DNA of 64,000 bases from Rhizobium leucaenae USDA 9039 (GCF_000426285.1 NZ_AUFB01000002.1:1-64000), one strand, 5' to 3'; positions 31,536 to 41,215 are shown, numbered from the stretch's first letter. The notes: generated from the sequence alone by a model not told the origin. Made by a program: numbers and translations.

Positions 31536-33455
31536 ATGACCGAATTCGAAGGCATCGTTCCTGCGATCGCCCAGGCTTTGGCAAAGCGTGGTTACGAAGC
31601 GCTGACGCCGGTACAGAAGGCGATGCTCGATCCCGGCCTTGCCGGCAAGGACGCCTTGGTTTCGGCGCAGACGGGCTCCGGCAAGACGGTTGCCTTCGGT
31701 CTGGCACTAGCACCCAGCCTGCTGGAAGGTGCCGACCGCTTCGGCCAGGCGGGCACACCGCTGGCATTGGCGATCGCGCCGACCCGCGAACTGGCGTTGC
31801 AGGTGCAGCGCGAGCTGGAATGGCTTTATGAATTGACGGGCGCGACCATTGCCTCCTGTGTCGGCGGCATGGACATGCGCACGGAAAAGCGCACTCTTGA
31901 GCGCGGCGCCCATATCGTCGTCGGCACGCCGGGCCGCCTTTGCGACCACATCCGCCGTAATTCGCTGGATATCTCCGGGCTCAAGGCCGTGGTGCTGGAT
32001 GAGGCCGACGAAATGCTCGATCTCGGCTTTCGCGAGGATCTCGAATTCATCCTGGAGACCGCGCCCGCCGAGCGGCGCACGCTGATGTTTTCGGCAACCG
32101 TGCCGCGCTCCATCGCAAAGCTTGCTGAAAACTACCAGCGCGACGCCGTGCGCATCGCCACCGCCTCGGAAGCCAAGCAGCATGTCGATATCGACTATCG
32201 CGCCCTGACCGTCGTTCCGAGCGACAGGGAAAACGCCATCATCAACGTTCTTCGCTACTACGAAGCAAAGAACGCCATCGTCTTCTGCTCGACGCGCGCC
32301 GCGGTCAACCATCTGACTGCGCGCTTTAATAACAGGGGCTTCGCCGTCGTTGCGCTGTCGGGCGAGCTCAGCCAGAGCGAACGTACGCATGCGCTGCAGG
32401 CCATGCGCGACGGCCGCGCCCGCGTCTGCATCGCGACCGACGTCGCCGCACGCGGCATTGATCTGCCGGGCCTGGAACTGGTGGTTCACGCCGATCTGCC
32501 GACCAATCCGGAAACCCTGCTGCATCGCAGCGGCCGTACCGGACGCGCTGGCAACAAGGGCGTCAGCGCGCTGATCGTGCCGCTCAGCGCCCGCCGCCGC
32601 ACCGAGCGCCTGCTGGAAGCTGGCCGCATCCGCGCCACCTGGGCCAAGCCACCGTCGGCCGACGAAGTGAGCCAGCGTGACGATGAGCGTCTTCTCGCAG
32701 ATCCGGTCTTCGCCGCGCCGATTGCCGAAGACGAGCAGTCGATCGTGCAGCAATTGCTGGAGCGCCATGGCGCCGAGCAGGTGGCCGCTGCATTCCTGCG
32801 GCAGTATCGAACCGGCCACTCCGCGCCCGAGGAACTCCAGGACGTGCCGGCCGAAGGCGAGCGCAGAAAGCCGCGCCGCGACGATTTCCCCGTCACTCAC
32901 CACGACGGGCCGGCCGCCGGACGCAACGACTTCACCGACGGCGTCTGGGTATCGCTCTCCGTCGGCCGCAAGCAAAATGCTGAACCGCGCTGGCTGATCC
33001 CGATGCTCTGCCGCAACGGCGGCCTCACCAAGCGCGACATCGGCGCAATCAAGATGCAGCCCGAGGAGACCTTCGTCGAGTTTTCGCAGGAAGGCGCCGA
33101 ACGCTTCCTGTCGGCCATCGGGCCGGACAAGACCTTGGAAAGAGGTATCCGCGTCAAGCCGCTCGCCGGCGTGCCGGATTTCTCGCAGGCCAAGCGGGAA
33201 GGAACCTACGGCAAGAAGAAGCCCTTCGCCGATAGGGATGCTCGCCCGAAGGACGAAGGCAAGCCGAAATGGAAGTCCGACCGCAAGCCGGAACGGGCGC
33301 ATGCAGGCGAGGGCAGCGTTTCCGAGCGTTCGGACAAGAAGCCCTGGGCAAAGAAGCCCGGCAAGCCGAGTTTCGCCAAGAACGACGGCTCTCCCAAGGC
33401 TGGCAAGCCAAATTCAAGGGCCGCGCGCAAGGCTGCGAAGTCTCGCGGGGAGTAA
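31536..33455 (+). CDS. DEAD-box RNA helicase (DeaD/DbpA type)
   Basis: 639-residue ATP-dependent RNA helicase. Motifs in order: Q motif LTPVQKAML, I AQTGSGKT, Ia PTRELALQ, Ib TPGRL, II DEAD, III SAT, V ATDVAARGIDLPG, VI HRSGRTGRAG. A DbpA-like RNA-binding domain follows (about residues 465-530; VWVSLSVGRKQN, GGLTKRDIGAIKM), and then a Lys/Arg/Pro-rich tail of about 100 residues. The frame is open far upstream, but ATG 31536 begins the Q-motif region properly. Likely role in cold adaptation or ribosome assembly. Its tail is partly duplicated at 35932-36036. Confidence 0.93.
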   Translation: MTEFEGIVPAIAQALAKRGYEALTPVQKAMLDPGLAGKDALVSAQTGSGKTVAFGLALAPSLLEGADRFGQAGTPLALAIAPTRELALQVQRELEWLYELTGATIASCVGGMDMRTEKRTLERGAHIVVGTPGRLCDHIRRNSLDISGLKAVVLDEADEMLDLGFREDLEFILETAPAERRTLMFSATVPRSIAKLAENYQRDAVRIATASEAKQHVDIDYRALTVVPSDRENAIINVLRYYEAKNAIVFCSTRAAVNHLTARFNNRGFAVVALSGELSQSERTHALQAMRDGRARVCIATDVAARGIDLPGLELVVHADLPTNPETLLHRSGRTGRAGNKGVSALIVPLSARRRTERLLEAGRIRATWAKPPSADEVSQRDDERLLADPVFAAPIAEDEQSIVQQLLERHGAEQVAAAFLRQYRTGHSAPEELQDVPAEGERRKPRRDDFPVTHHDGPAAGRNDFTDGVWVSLSVGRKQNAEPRWLIPMLCRNGGLTKRDIGAIKMQPEETFVEFSQEGAERFLSAIGPDKTLERGIRVKPLAGVPDFSQAKREGTYGKKKPFADRDARPKDEGKPKWKSDRKPERAHAGEGSVSERSDKKPWAKKPGKPSFAKNDGSPKAGKPNSRAARKAAKSRGE

Positions 33456-33553
33456 TCCCGATCGCCGCGCTCGCTAGGAACGCGGCCTGCTCTCTATCGC
33501 AGACATTTTGCGGCAACAGCCACTCTCCCTAGCGCGGCAGGCGGTTATTCGGC

Positions 33554-33584
33554 TTGACATTTGGATCACGTCGAGCAGAAGATT
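33554..33584 (+). promoter_or_regulatory. Possible chrBA promoter
   Basis: TTGACA at 33554-33559 with a poor -10 (AAGATT at 33579-33584, 19-bp spacing). It lies 80 bp before chrB. The -35 is perfect, the rest weak. Confidence 0.3.
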
Positions 33585-33663
33585 GTCCATGGGGTTGCGA
33601 TCACCCCACGAGGCTACGGCTGAAGAATCGCGTCCTAGAACCCGAGCCAACGGAGGACGCGCC

Positions 33664-34476
33664 ATGCCGTCATTTCTGGAAATCACACCCGACAAGCTGA
33701 ATCGTATTATCGGCACGCCCAACTTGCCAACGATCATCGACGTCCGCAACGACGAGGATTTCGCTGCCGATCCCCGGCTTATTCCCGGCTCGATCCGTCG
33801 CGATTATCGAACGGTAGCCGATTGGGCGAACGAATTGGCTGGACCAGCCATCATCCTCTGTCAGAAGGGACAGAAACTCGGTCACGGAGCTGCTGCCTAT
33901 CTTCGCGTCTTCGGAAAGGCAGCGGAGGTTCTCGAAGGCGGTTTCGAGGCATGGCGGAGCGCGAAGGGCGTGCTGATCCCCGAGGAGAAGTTGCCTGCCC
34001 GAGATGCCAAGGGGCGGACTGTCTGGGTAACAAGAGCACGGCCGAAGATCGACCGCATCGCTTGCCCATGGCTGATCCGGCGCTTCATCGATCCGTCAGC
34101 GATCTTCCTGTTCGTCCCGGCAGTCGAAGTCTTAGCTGTCGCGGATCGCTTCAAGGCGATGCCCTTCGACATCGAGGATGTCTTTTGGAGCCATCGCGGC
34201 GAGCTGTGCACCTTTGATGTCATGGTCGAGGAGTTCGCCCTCGGCACCGAGCCCCTTCTTCGCCTCGCCACCATCGTTCGAGGCGCTGACACATCTCGGC
34301 CCGACCTAGCACCAGAAGTCTCCGGACTGCTCGCAGCCTCGCTCGGGCTTTCGCGGATGTTCAATGACGACTTGGAGCAATTGGAAGCCGGCATGACACT
34401 CTATGATGCCTTCTATCGGTGGTGTCGTGACGCGACAGATGAGACGCACAACTGGCCCAACCCGAGGAAGGTATGA
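33664..34476 (+). CDS. chrB: ChrB-type chromate resistance protein with rhodanese domain
   Basis: 270-residue protein. N-terminal rhodanese-like domain (about residues 1-115) with DVRNDEDF and the active-site loop CQKGQKLGHG, then a ChrB C-terminal domain (about 125-270) with VWVTRARPKIDRIACPWLIRRFIDP. In chr operons ChrB acts as a chromate-sensing regulator or accessory protein. AACGGAGG before ATG 33664 fixes the start; six bases separate it from chrA. The fused rhodanese variant has no separate DNA-binding domain that I can see, so a regulatory role is unproven. Confidence 0.87.
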   Translation: MPSFLEITPDKLNRIIGTPNLPTIIDVRNDEDFAADPRLIPGSIRRDYRTVADWANELAGPAIILCQKGQKLGHGAAAYLRVFGKAAEVLEGGFEAWRSAKGVLIPEEKLPARDAKGRTVWVTRARPKIDRIACPWLIRRFIDPSAIFLFVPAVEVLAVADRFKAMPFDIEDVFWSHRGELCTFDVMVEEFALGTEPLLRLATIVRGADTSRPDLAPEVSGLLAASLGLSRMFNDDLEQLEAGMTLYDAFYRWCRDATDETHNWPNPRKV

Positions 34477-34482
34477 GAGACT

Positions 34483-35886
34483 ATGACCGACCTCGTAAAG
34501 AACGCGGCCGCGCGATCAAGCTCGGCTGAACGGGACGTCGTCCCCCTCGGCGAGGCTATCAAGGTCTGGACCCGAGTTGCCGCCCTGAGCTTCGGCGGGC
34601 CTGCCGGACAAATCGCCGTCATGCACCGCATCGTGGTTGACGAGAAGAAGTGGGTAGGAGAGCATCGGTTCCTTCATGCTCTGAACTACTGCATGTTGCT
34701 GCCGGGTCCAGAAGCCCATCAGCTTGCTATCTATATCGGCTGGCTGCTGAACAGGACCCTGGGCGGTATGATCGCGGGCAGTCTGTTCGTCCTGCCAGGC
34801 TTCCTTGCGATCCTCGCACTCAGTTACGTCTACGTCATGTTCGGGAACTTGACCTTCATTGACGGGATGTTCTTCGGGCTCAAATGCGCGGTGCTGGCGG
34901 TTGTGATCCAGGCCGTCTTCCGGATTGGTAGCCGGGCCCTCAAAAACAGGACTATGATTGCATTGGCAGCCACTGCCTTCGTTGCGATCTTCTTCCTGCA
35001 CGTTCCGTTTCCGCTCATCGTCGTTGGGGCGGGACTTATCGGCTACCTGGCCTCTCGCGGAGGGGTAGCGGCCTTCAAGGCGGGCGGCGGACACAAATCG
35101 GGCCCCGGGGCAATCTTGGAAGACAAGGACTCCATTCTTGGCGAGGAGATCCCCTTTCATGCTCGACCAAACCTCGCCTGGTCTCTGAAGACCTCAGGTG
35201 CGCTGGCGGCGGCGTGGCTTATTCCGGTTGCGGCCCTCCTGATCACGCTTGGTCCAGACAACGTCTTTTCCAAAATCGGGATATTCTTCAGCGAGATGGC
35301 AATCGTGACCTTTGGGGGAGCATATGCCGTGCTCGCATATGTCGCACAGGAGGCGGTACAGCAGTTGGGCTGGCTGCGGCCGGGCGAGATGCTGGACGGT
35401 CTGGGAATGGCGGAAACGACTCCAGGACCGTTGATCATGGTGACGCAGTTCGTTGGGTTTTTGGCGGGCTATCGTAATCCCGGCACCCTCAGCCCTCTTA
35501 CAGCAGCAACCTTTGCCGCCGTGCTGACAACATGGGTCACGTTCCTGCCGAGCTTCTTTTGGATTTTCGCAGGCGCGCCATTCATCGAGAAGATGCGCGG
35601 CAATATTGCTCTGACCGGTGCCATGTCGGCGATAACGGCAGCGGTCGTGGGCGTCATCTTGAACCTTGCGATTTGGTTCGGGCTCCATGTGCTGTTTCAT
35701 GAGACCACAAGTTTAACCTATGGTTCTTGGACGATGGATACGCCCGTCCTGACCTCGCTTTCATTGCCGTCCCTAATACTGACGCTATTAGCGGCGACGG
35801 CTATCTTCCGCCTGAGGATGTCGGTGATAACAACCCTATTGGCATCCGCCGCTTTCGGTGTTGGCTGGACTATCTTTGCTTCTTAA
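34483..35886 (+). CDS. chrA: ChrA chromate efflux transporter
   Basis: 467-residue long-chain CHR-family membrane protein with two CHR halves and about ten helices. Each half begins with a conserved FGG motif: ALSFGGPAGQIAVMHR at about residue 30 with LPGPEAHQLAIYIG after it, and VTFGGAYAVLAYVAQ with TTPGPLIMVTQFVGFLAGY in the second half. It exports chromate using the proton gradient. Co-transcribed with chrB. It ends at a recombination scar, which suggests recent arrival. Confidence 0.92.
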   Translation: MTDLVKNAAARSSSAERDVVPLGEAIKVWTRVAALSFGGPAGQIAVMHRIVVDEKKWVGEHRFLHALNYCMLLPGPEAHQLAIYIGWLLNRTLGGMIAGSLFVLPGFLAILALSYVYVMFGNLTFIDGMFFGLKCAVLAVVIQAVFRIGSRALKNRTMIALAATAFVAIFFLHVPFPLIVVGAGLIGYLASRGGVAAFKAGGGHKSGPGAILEDKDSILGEEIPFHARPNLAWSLKTSGALAAAWLIPVAALLITLGPDNVFSKIGIFFSEMAIVTFGGAYAVLAYVAQEAVQQLGWLRPGEMLDGLGMAETTPGPLIMVTQFVGFLAGYRNPGTLSPLTAATFAAVLTTWVTFLPSFFWIFAGAPFIEKMRGNIALTGAMSAITAAVVGVILNLAIWFGLHVLFHETTSLTYGSWTMDTPVLTSLSLPSLILTLLAATAIFRLRMSVITTLLASAAFGVGWTIFAS

Positions 35887-35893
35887 CGGAAGC

Positions 35894-36036
35894 GGCGCCT
35901 TCCACACCCCCAGCAGAGGGAAGTCGGAAAGGGTGAGGGCAGCGTTTCTGAGTGCGCAGACAAGAAGCTTCGGCGAAGAAACCTGGCAAGTTGAATTCAA
36001 GGCCAAGCGCAGGGCTGCCCGGGCTCGGGTGAATAA
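35894..36036. pseudogene. Scar: chrA tail remnant joined to helicase tail remnant
   Basis: Bases 35894-35941 match 37391-37438, the 3' end of the minus-strand chrA-type gene, at 40 of 48 positions with no gap; the minus-strand reading gives LSDFPLLGVWKAPLP against LSGFFLLVVWKAPPW. Bases 35932-35968 match 33306-33342 in the helicase tail at 31 of 37 positions, and similarity continues with gaps to a TAA at 36034-36036, where KPGK and NSR are shared. Frames are broken. The segment is a junction left by insertion of the chrBA block or by a tandem duplication. Confidence 0.8.
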
Positions 36037-36089
36037 TTTGGGGGAGCTTAAGGCGGGCAACAACCCCTCGTCGCTCCAGGGGGCTGCCG

Positions 36090-37112
36090 CTACTCGAAGA
36101 AGATCAAGCTCGCCGGCGATGGCGGTAATGGTTTTACCCTCGCGTTTTGAAAACCTGCGCGCCTAGCCATCTCTGCGAAATCCTTCTGCGTATAAGCCTC
36201 GCCCTTCGGCGTGCCGGCCAGCATCTCCCACGAAAAGGCGGCTGGGAAGGGAGGCGAGACGAGATCGTCATTGGGCACGAAGTCCACTGCGACCACCTTG
36301 CCGTCAGGGCTTAGGCTGGCCCGGGCCTTTCTGAGCAATCCGGCGCAGGTTTCCATATCGAAGTGATGGAGGAAGTTTGGAAGCAGGATGAGATCGTAAT
36401 CCGTGCCCCAGTCAACCTCGAATGCGCTGCCGGGAATGACTTTGTAGCGCTCAGCGACGCCGAATTGCCGCGCATTATATTTGGCCAATTCCAGAACGGA
36501 GCTCCAATCGACCGCGACGACCTCGGCAGAAGGAAAAGTTTTCGCCATCTCGATCCCGAAACGCCCGTGCCCTGCGGCGATATCCAGAATCTTCTTCGGC
36601 GTCACGGGCAAATTGGCCATTTCAGCGGCAAGGCTGATTGCGCTGCCGCCCGTAAACGAACCCATCCCGCGAGCAAACTTCACCCATACGGGATTGTCGG
36701 GCGACATGTTTGCAAGCCCAATGGACCCGCCATTGCGGACATAGGAAGTCGGATCGTCCAGAATCTGCTTCAGCATCTCCGGTGCGGCGAGGAACTCGAT
36801 GGCTGAGCCCATATAGGCCGGCGAATGCCGGTCGAGGAACACTCGGCTGGATGGGGTTAGGGCGTACTGGCTGTCTGTCTTCGTCAAAAAGCCGTTTACA
36901 ACGAGATAGTCGCACAGAATGCGCACGCCGCGTTCGGCGGCATTCGTCTCGGCCGCCAAGGATGCCGCGTCGCGGCCGTCCCCGATCAGGGTAAAAAGGT
37001 CGAGTTCTATGGCGGCCTTGATCGCGGCCGTCTTGCGGCACGCAAACATCGCATCAACCACCAAATTGGGCGAAACCTCGCCCATGCCTGCTTCTGCTGC
37101 TGTCGATGACAT
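36090..37112 (-). CDS. SAM-dependent methyltransferase (O-methyltransferase type)
   Basis: 340-residue protein: an N-terminal winged-helix dimerisation domain (about residues 15-95, FACRKTAAIKAAIELDLFTLI) and a Rossmann methyltransferase domain with motif I ILDIAAGHGRFGIEMAK (near residue 175) and LLPNFLHHFDMETC. Architecture matches plant-type/CrtF-like small-molecule O-methyltransferases. It sits between two chrA-type genes on the minus strand, so it may belong to the accessory block. Substrate unknown. Confidence 0.85.
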   Translation of the reverse strand: MSSTAAEAGMGEVSPNLVVDAMFACRKTAAIKAAIELDLFTLIGDGRDAASLAAETNAAERGVRILCDYLVVNGFLTKTDSQYALTPSSRVFLDRHSPAYMGSAIEFLAAPEMLKQILDDPTSYVRNGGSIGLANMSPDNPVWVKFARGMGSFTGGSAISLAAEMANLPVTPKKILDIAAGHGRFGIEMAKTFPSAEVVAVDWSSVLELAKYNARQFGVAERYKVIPGSAFEVDWGTDYDLILLPNFLHHFDMETCAGLLRKARASLSPDGKVVAVDFVPNDDLVSPPFPAAFSWEMLAGTPKGEAYTQKDFAEMARRAGFQNARVKPLPPSPASLIFFE

Positions 37113-37332
37113 TGGAGCCCCCTATGCGCCAACGACAGACCAAAATAGCCGGTCCCAACCATGAACTATCCCACAAAAGGCAACTCAAAGTAAGATATCG
37201 CTAAAATACAGATGCCATATGTCTTTCCGCTGAGGGGCCGCGGCGTGAAGTCAGCCAGGCGCCACTAAGCCTCCGAACATCGTGATCATCAGCTATTCGG
37301 AGACCAAGGCCGCGCCCCATGTCACGTGGAAA

Positions 37333-38562
37333 CTACGCCATGTGAAAAACAAGCGCACTGGCGGCCAGTAGCACAACGACGATCCATGGCGGCGCCTTCC
37401 ATACCACCAGCAGAAAGAAGCCAGAAAGGGCAAGGGCAAAATCAGTCGATGTGAGGACCGCGCTGGTCCACACCGGATTGTAGAGGGCGGCGCCGAGCAC
37501 ACCGACCACCGCTGCGTTTGCGCCGCGCATGGCCGCCTGGGCCAGCGGATAAGTGCTGAGCCTGTCCCAGAAAGGCAAGGTGCCGACGAGCAGCAGAAAG
37601 CCGGGAAGAAAGATAGCGAGCAACGAGATGGCCGCACCCGCAAGGCCATGGGGAGATGGCACCATCGCCGCCCCGAGATAGGCCGAAAAGGTAAAGAGCG
37701 GACCGGGGACGGCCTGCGCAACGCCGTAGCCGGCAAGGAAGGCGTTTTCCGATACCCAGCCCGGCCTCACCACCTCCGCCTGAAGCAGCGGCAGCACGAC
37801 ATGTCCGCCGCCGAACACCAGCGCGCCGGAACGATAGAAGGCATCGAAGAGCCGCAGTCCCTGTGAATCCAGAGCCGAAACAACGAGCGGCAGCCCGAAC
37901 AACAAGAGCAGGAACACCAGCAGGCAGGTGAGGCCTGCAGATCTTGATATTCCGAACGAAAAACTTGGCTTATGCTCGATCACACCCCCGCGACAAAGGG
38001 CAAGTCCCGCTACGGCACCCAGCACGATGGCTGCGAGCTGCCCGAGCGCCCCGGCAAACGTAACCATGAAAATCGCCGCAAGCGCGATACCGGCGCGCGG
38101 CCTGTCTGGCGTCAGCGACTTTGCCATGCCCCAAACGGCTTGGGCGACAACAGCCACGGCAACGAGCTTCAACCCATGCAACAGGCCCTGCCCGAGGGGA
38201 TTGTCGAGGGCAGTGGCCGCTGTGGCGAAGATGAACAGTATCAGCGCCGACGGAAGCGTAAACGCGCTCCATGCCGCAAACGCCCCCAGCGGGCCGGCTC
38301 GCAACAGGCCCATGGCAAAACCGACCTGGCTTGAGGCAGGTCCCGGAAGGAACTGACAGAGGGCAATAAGATCGGCATAACCCTTTTCGTCGATCCACTT
38401 CCGGCGCGCCACGAGTTCGTCGCGGAAATATCCGAGATGCGCGATCGGCCCGCCGAACGAGGTGAGGCCAAGCTTGAGGAACGCGCCGAAGACCTCCCGA
38501 GGTGTGCCTGCAGGTGGAACTGCGGGTCGGTCTTCGGCTGCCTCTTTTGCATTCACGGCCAC
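37333..38562 (-). CDS. Second ChrA-type transporter (409 aa)
   Basis: 409-residue long-chain CHR-family protein. The N-half has LTSFGGPIAHLGYFRDELVARRKWID and LCQFLPGPASSQVGFAMG, the C-half LVFGGGHVVLPLLQ and QAVPGPLFTFSAYLGA. About ten membrane helices. Sequence clearly differs from the 467-residue ChrA, so it is not a recent copy. Its own 3' end is the source or sister of the remnant at 35894. It probably exports chromate; other oxyanions cannot be excluded. Monocistronic. Confidence 0.9.
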   Translation of the reverse strand: MAVNAKEAAEDRPAVPPAGTPREVFGAFLKLGLTSFGGPIAHLGYFRDELVARRKWIDEKGYADLIALCQFLPGPASSQVGFAMGLLRAGPLGAFAAWSAFTLPSALILFIFATAATALDNPLGQGLLHGLKLVAVAVVAQAVWGMAKSLTPDRPRAGIALAAIFMVTFAGALGQLAAIVLGAVAGLALCRGGVIEHKPSFSFGISRSAGLTCLLVFLLLLFGLPLVVSALDSQGLRLFDAFYRSGALVFGGGHVVLPLLQAEVVRPGWVSENAFLAGYGVAQAVPGPLFTFSAYLGAAMVPSPHGLAGAAISLLAIFLPGFLLLVGTLPFWDRLSTYPLAQAAMRGANAAVVGVLGAALYNPVWTSAVLTSTDFALALSGFFLLVVWKAPPWIVVVLLAASALVFHMA

Positions 38563-38741
38563 ATCTCCATTGTCTTCGCTCGATCCATATCCTCGTCATC
38601 AATGACGGCGCGATGACAGTAGACGACTGCGATCTTGCCTTGCAATGCGGCCAGTTGCAATTGATCGGTCGTCGCTCGTTTTAGGCCGACAAGCCAAGCG
38701 ATCAGGCAGGCGTGAAGAAGCGTCTGCCCTATAGGAATAAA

Positions 38742-39656
38742 TCAGATTTTTTCAGCCATCGGTCCACGCGAGGTCAGCCAGACGCCCACCAAGGTCACCG
38801 CCAATCCCGCGAACATTGCCGTGGTCAGCGGTTCGGAGAACAGGGCCCAGGCCCACAGCATGGTGACGGGTGGACTAAGATAGATGGCCGCGCTGACCTG
38901 CGCCACCGGGAAGAGACGCAGGCTGGTGTAATAGACCGAATAGGCGGCAAAGGTTGCGATCAGCACCAGCCATATCATGCCGATCGCGAACCCTGGGGTA
39001 AGCGGTGGCGCAAGATCGCCTTGCATCATGGCGCAGATGCCGAACAACACCGAGCCCGTAAGTGTATGGATGCAAAGGCTTTGGTGAATCGGCATATGCA
39101 CGGCCCGCCGTCTTTTGTGTAGAACGGAAGCGAAGGCGAAGATCAGCATCGAACCGATCGTCAATCCATAGGCCCAAATTGGAGCCGCGCCGAAACTGAG
39201 GCTGTCTAGCGATACGATCAGCACGCCAGCCACCGCGATCACGGTCCCGAGCCACTGGCGTCCGCTCAACCTTTCCCCCAAGACGGGTTGCGACAACGCC
39301 GCAATCGCCAGCGGCAGGAGATCGGAGATCAGTGCCACCAACCCTGTCGGCACCCGCTGTTCGATCGCCAGCGCAAAACCGCCGAGATAGAGGAAGACCG
39401 ACATCACGCCGAATACCATCTGTCCCGCGATCGCGCGCAAACGCATGCGAGGCCCGATCGCCAAAGCAAAAGGCAGCAGGACCAATCCCGAAAGAAGCGT
39501 CCGCCAGAACAGAACGAGTATGACGCTGGCCTCCTGGCTGGCATAGCGAATGCCGACGAAGCCGGAACTCCAACTGACGATCAACAGCGCCGCCATCAAC
39601 GGCCAAAGGAAGCGGCGGTTGCTTAACAAGGGCCGGGACAGGGCTTGGTCAGTCAT
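38742..39656 (-). CDS. EamA/DMT-family transporter
   Basis: 304-residue inner-membrane protein with ten predicted helices in two EamA repeats; the first repeat has SWSSGFVGIRYASQEAS, the second ends PPVTMLWAWALFSEPL. Such proteins export metabolites or amino acids. GAGGACC lies before ATG 39656; an in-frame ATG at 39710 would add 18 residues. It is divergent from a LysR gene, which most likely controls it. Confidence 0.88.
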   Translation of the reverse strand: MTDQALSRPLLSNRRFLWPLMAALLIVSWSSGFVGIRYASQEASVILVLFWRTLLSGLVLLPFALAIGPRMRLRAIAGQMVFGVMSVFLYLGGFALAIEQRVPTGLVALISDLLPLAIAALSQPVLGERLSGRQWLGTVIAVAGVLIVSLDSLSFGAAPIWAYGLTIGSMLIFAFASVLHKRRRAVHMPIHQSLCIHTLTGSVLFGICAMMQGDLAPPLTPGFAIGMIWLVLIATFAAYSVYYTSLRLFPVAQVSAAIYLSPPVTMLWAWALFSEPLTTAMFAGLAVTLVGVWLTSRGPMAEKI

Positions 39657-39848
39657 ACGGTCCTCGATTGGGGGCGGGCTCTCGGTGGATGTCACCTGCC
39701 GCTCAGCCATAGGCGAGTGCCGGCTCGATTACACATGACAAATATCGATCATGGCATGACATTTCAGTCTCAGAACCAATGAGTATTTGCCTGATTGCGT
39801 CGGAACATGCATTCCTTCTGCAAGACGATCATTTGAGCCGAGTTTGCC

Positions 39849-40739
39849 ATGACCGAGTTCACCAACAGACGTTTGGAAATCGACGCATTGCGCGCATTAT
39901 GGGCAATCCGCCACCACGGCGGCATCACCCGTGCGGCAGAAGCCCTGCGCCTGTCGCAATCCGCCGTCAGCCACAAGATCAAGCGGCTCGAGACGAGCCT
40001 CGATTGCGATCTGCTGAGCCGTAAACCTGGAGCGTCGATGTTCACCGCAGCCGGGGAGGATCTGCTTGATTATGCCGGGCGCATCCTCGGCCTGCATGAT
40101 GAGGCGCTGTTGAGCCTGTCGAAGACGTCACTTGCCGGGCGCGTTGCTCTCGGCCTGACCGAGGATACGACCTGCACCGACTTAGCCCGCATCTTGGGGC
40201 GTTTCCGCCGTCTGCATCCGAACGTTTCCGTGCGCACCAAGGTCCGCATGAGCTTGATTCTCAGAGGAATGCTGGAGCGGGGGGAACTTGACGCGGCCAT
40301 CGTGCAGGTTTTCGCCCATGAAGTCCGCCCGACCGATGTCGTTCTCTTTCGGGAGCAGCTTCATTGGGTCAAACATCCGGATCTCTCCCTGCCGCAAGAC
40401 GGTCCGGTTCCTTTTCTGTCCTTCGACGATGAATGCTTCTATCGCCGATGGGCGCTCGACATCGGACAGGATGGCGGGGTGGTTCTCGAAACCGTATTCG
40501 AATGTGCGAGTGCGGCAGGAATCGTTGCGGCTGTTACCTCGGGGTTGGGCGTGGCGCTTCTGAACGGCCGCCATCTGCAGCCCGACATGGAGATCGTCAG
40601 CAATGGCCTGCCGGCGCCGCCTGCCTTGGCCTATGTGGTGCGCCGCGGACGCAAGGTGAGAAATCCGGCGCTCGATACGCTTGTGGCGGAAATCGAGAGC
40701 GAAATCAGCCGTTATGGAGGACTGGCTCTGGCGAGTTGA
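39849..40739 (+). CDS. LysR-family transcriptional regulator
   Basis: 296-residue LysR protein. HTH at about residues 12-60 (ALWAIRHHGGITRAAEALRLSQSAVSHKIKRLE), then a two-lobed effector domain starting at GRVALGLTEDTTC. The 192-bp divergent gap to the DMT transporter suggests it regulates that exporter. The next gene follows on the same strand after about 50 bp and may be co-transcribed. Confidence 0.9.
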   Translation: MTEFTNRRLEIDALRALWAIRHHGGITRAAEALRLSQSAVSHKIKRLETSLDCDLLSRKPGASMFTAAGEDLLDYAGRILGLHDEALLSLSKTSLAGRVALGLTEDTTCTDLARILGRFRRLHPNVSVRTKVRMSLILRGMLERGELDAAIVQVFAHEVRPTDVVLFREQLHWVKHPDLSLPQDGPVPFLSFDDECFYRRWALDIGQDGGVVLETVFECASAAGIVAAVTSGLGVALLNGRHLQPDMEIVSNGLPAPPALAYVVRRGRKVRNPALDTLVAEIESEISRYGGLALAS

Positions 40740-40789
40740 GCTGAGTGGAGGCAGAATGCCCTCTTCGAATGGACAAAAAATGGAGCGGC

Positions 40790-41197
40790 ATGCTCATGCT
40801 GATCGGCTCATGTCATTGCGGCAAGGCGGGATGGACGCTGGAAGGCGATCCAGGCTCAATCACGGCCTGCAATTGCACGCTCTGCCGGCGCTATGGCGCG
40901 CTGTGGGCCTATGACTACGAAGGGGAGCGGATTTCCGTCACCGGACAGACATCGTCTTATACGCGCGCCGGGACCGACAAATCTTCTCTCGAAATATTGT
41001 TCTGCCCGTCCTGCGCCTGCGTATTGAGCTGGCGCGGCCTGAGGCTCCAAAAGGATGGCCGTCGCCGCATGGCTGTAAATATGCGGCTGGCGCCGCCTGA
41101 TCTCGTTTCTGACCTGCCGATCGATCACTTCGATGGGCTCGACACGTTTGAAGACCTTCCTTCCAAAGGCCGGTGCGTGCGCGATCTATGGTTTTGA
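40790..41197 (+). CDS. GFA-family zinc-binding protein
   Basis: 135-residue member of the glutathione-dependent formaldehyde-activating (GFA/CENP-V) family. Zinc ligands are visible as CHCGKAGW near the N-terminus, CNCTLCRRYG, and CPSCAC. GGAGCGG precedes two close ATGs, 40790 and 40796; the latter gives the usual MLIGSCHCG start. Family members bind glutathione adducts; actual formaldehyde activity is often unproven. Convergent with the histidine kinase gene, 18 bp away. Confidence 0.85.
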   Translation: MLMLIGSCHCGKAGWTLEGDPGSITACNCTLCRRYGALWAYDYEGERISVTGQTSSYTRAGTDKSSLEILFCPSCACVLSWRGLRLQKDGRRRMAVNMRLAPPDLVSDLPIDHFDGLDTFEDLPSKGRCVRDLWF

Positions 41198-41215
41198 CTG
41201 CGGGCCGACGATTTC

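Noticed and set aside
35836..36063. 75-residue minus-strand frame after chrA
   Set aside because: It contains the chrA-tail remnant (LSDFPLLGVWKAPLP) but no start signal and random sequence around it; treated as part of the scar, not as a gene.
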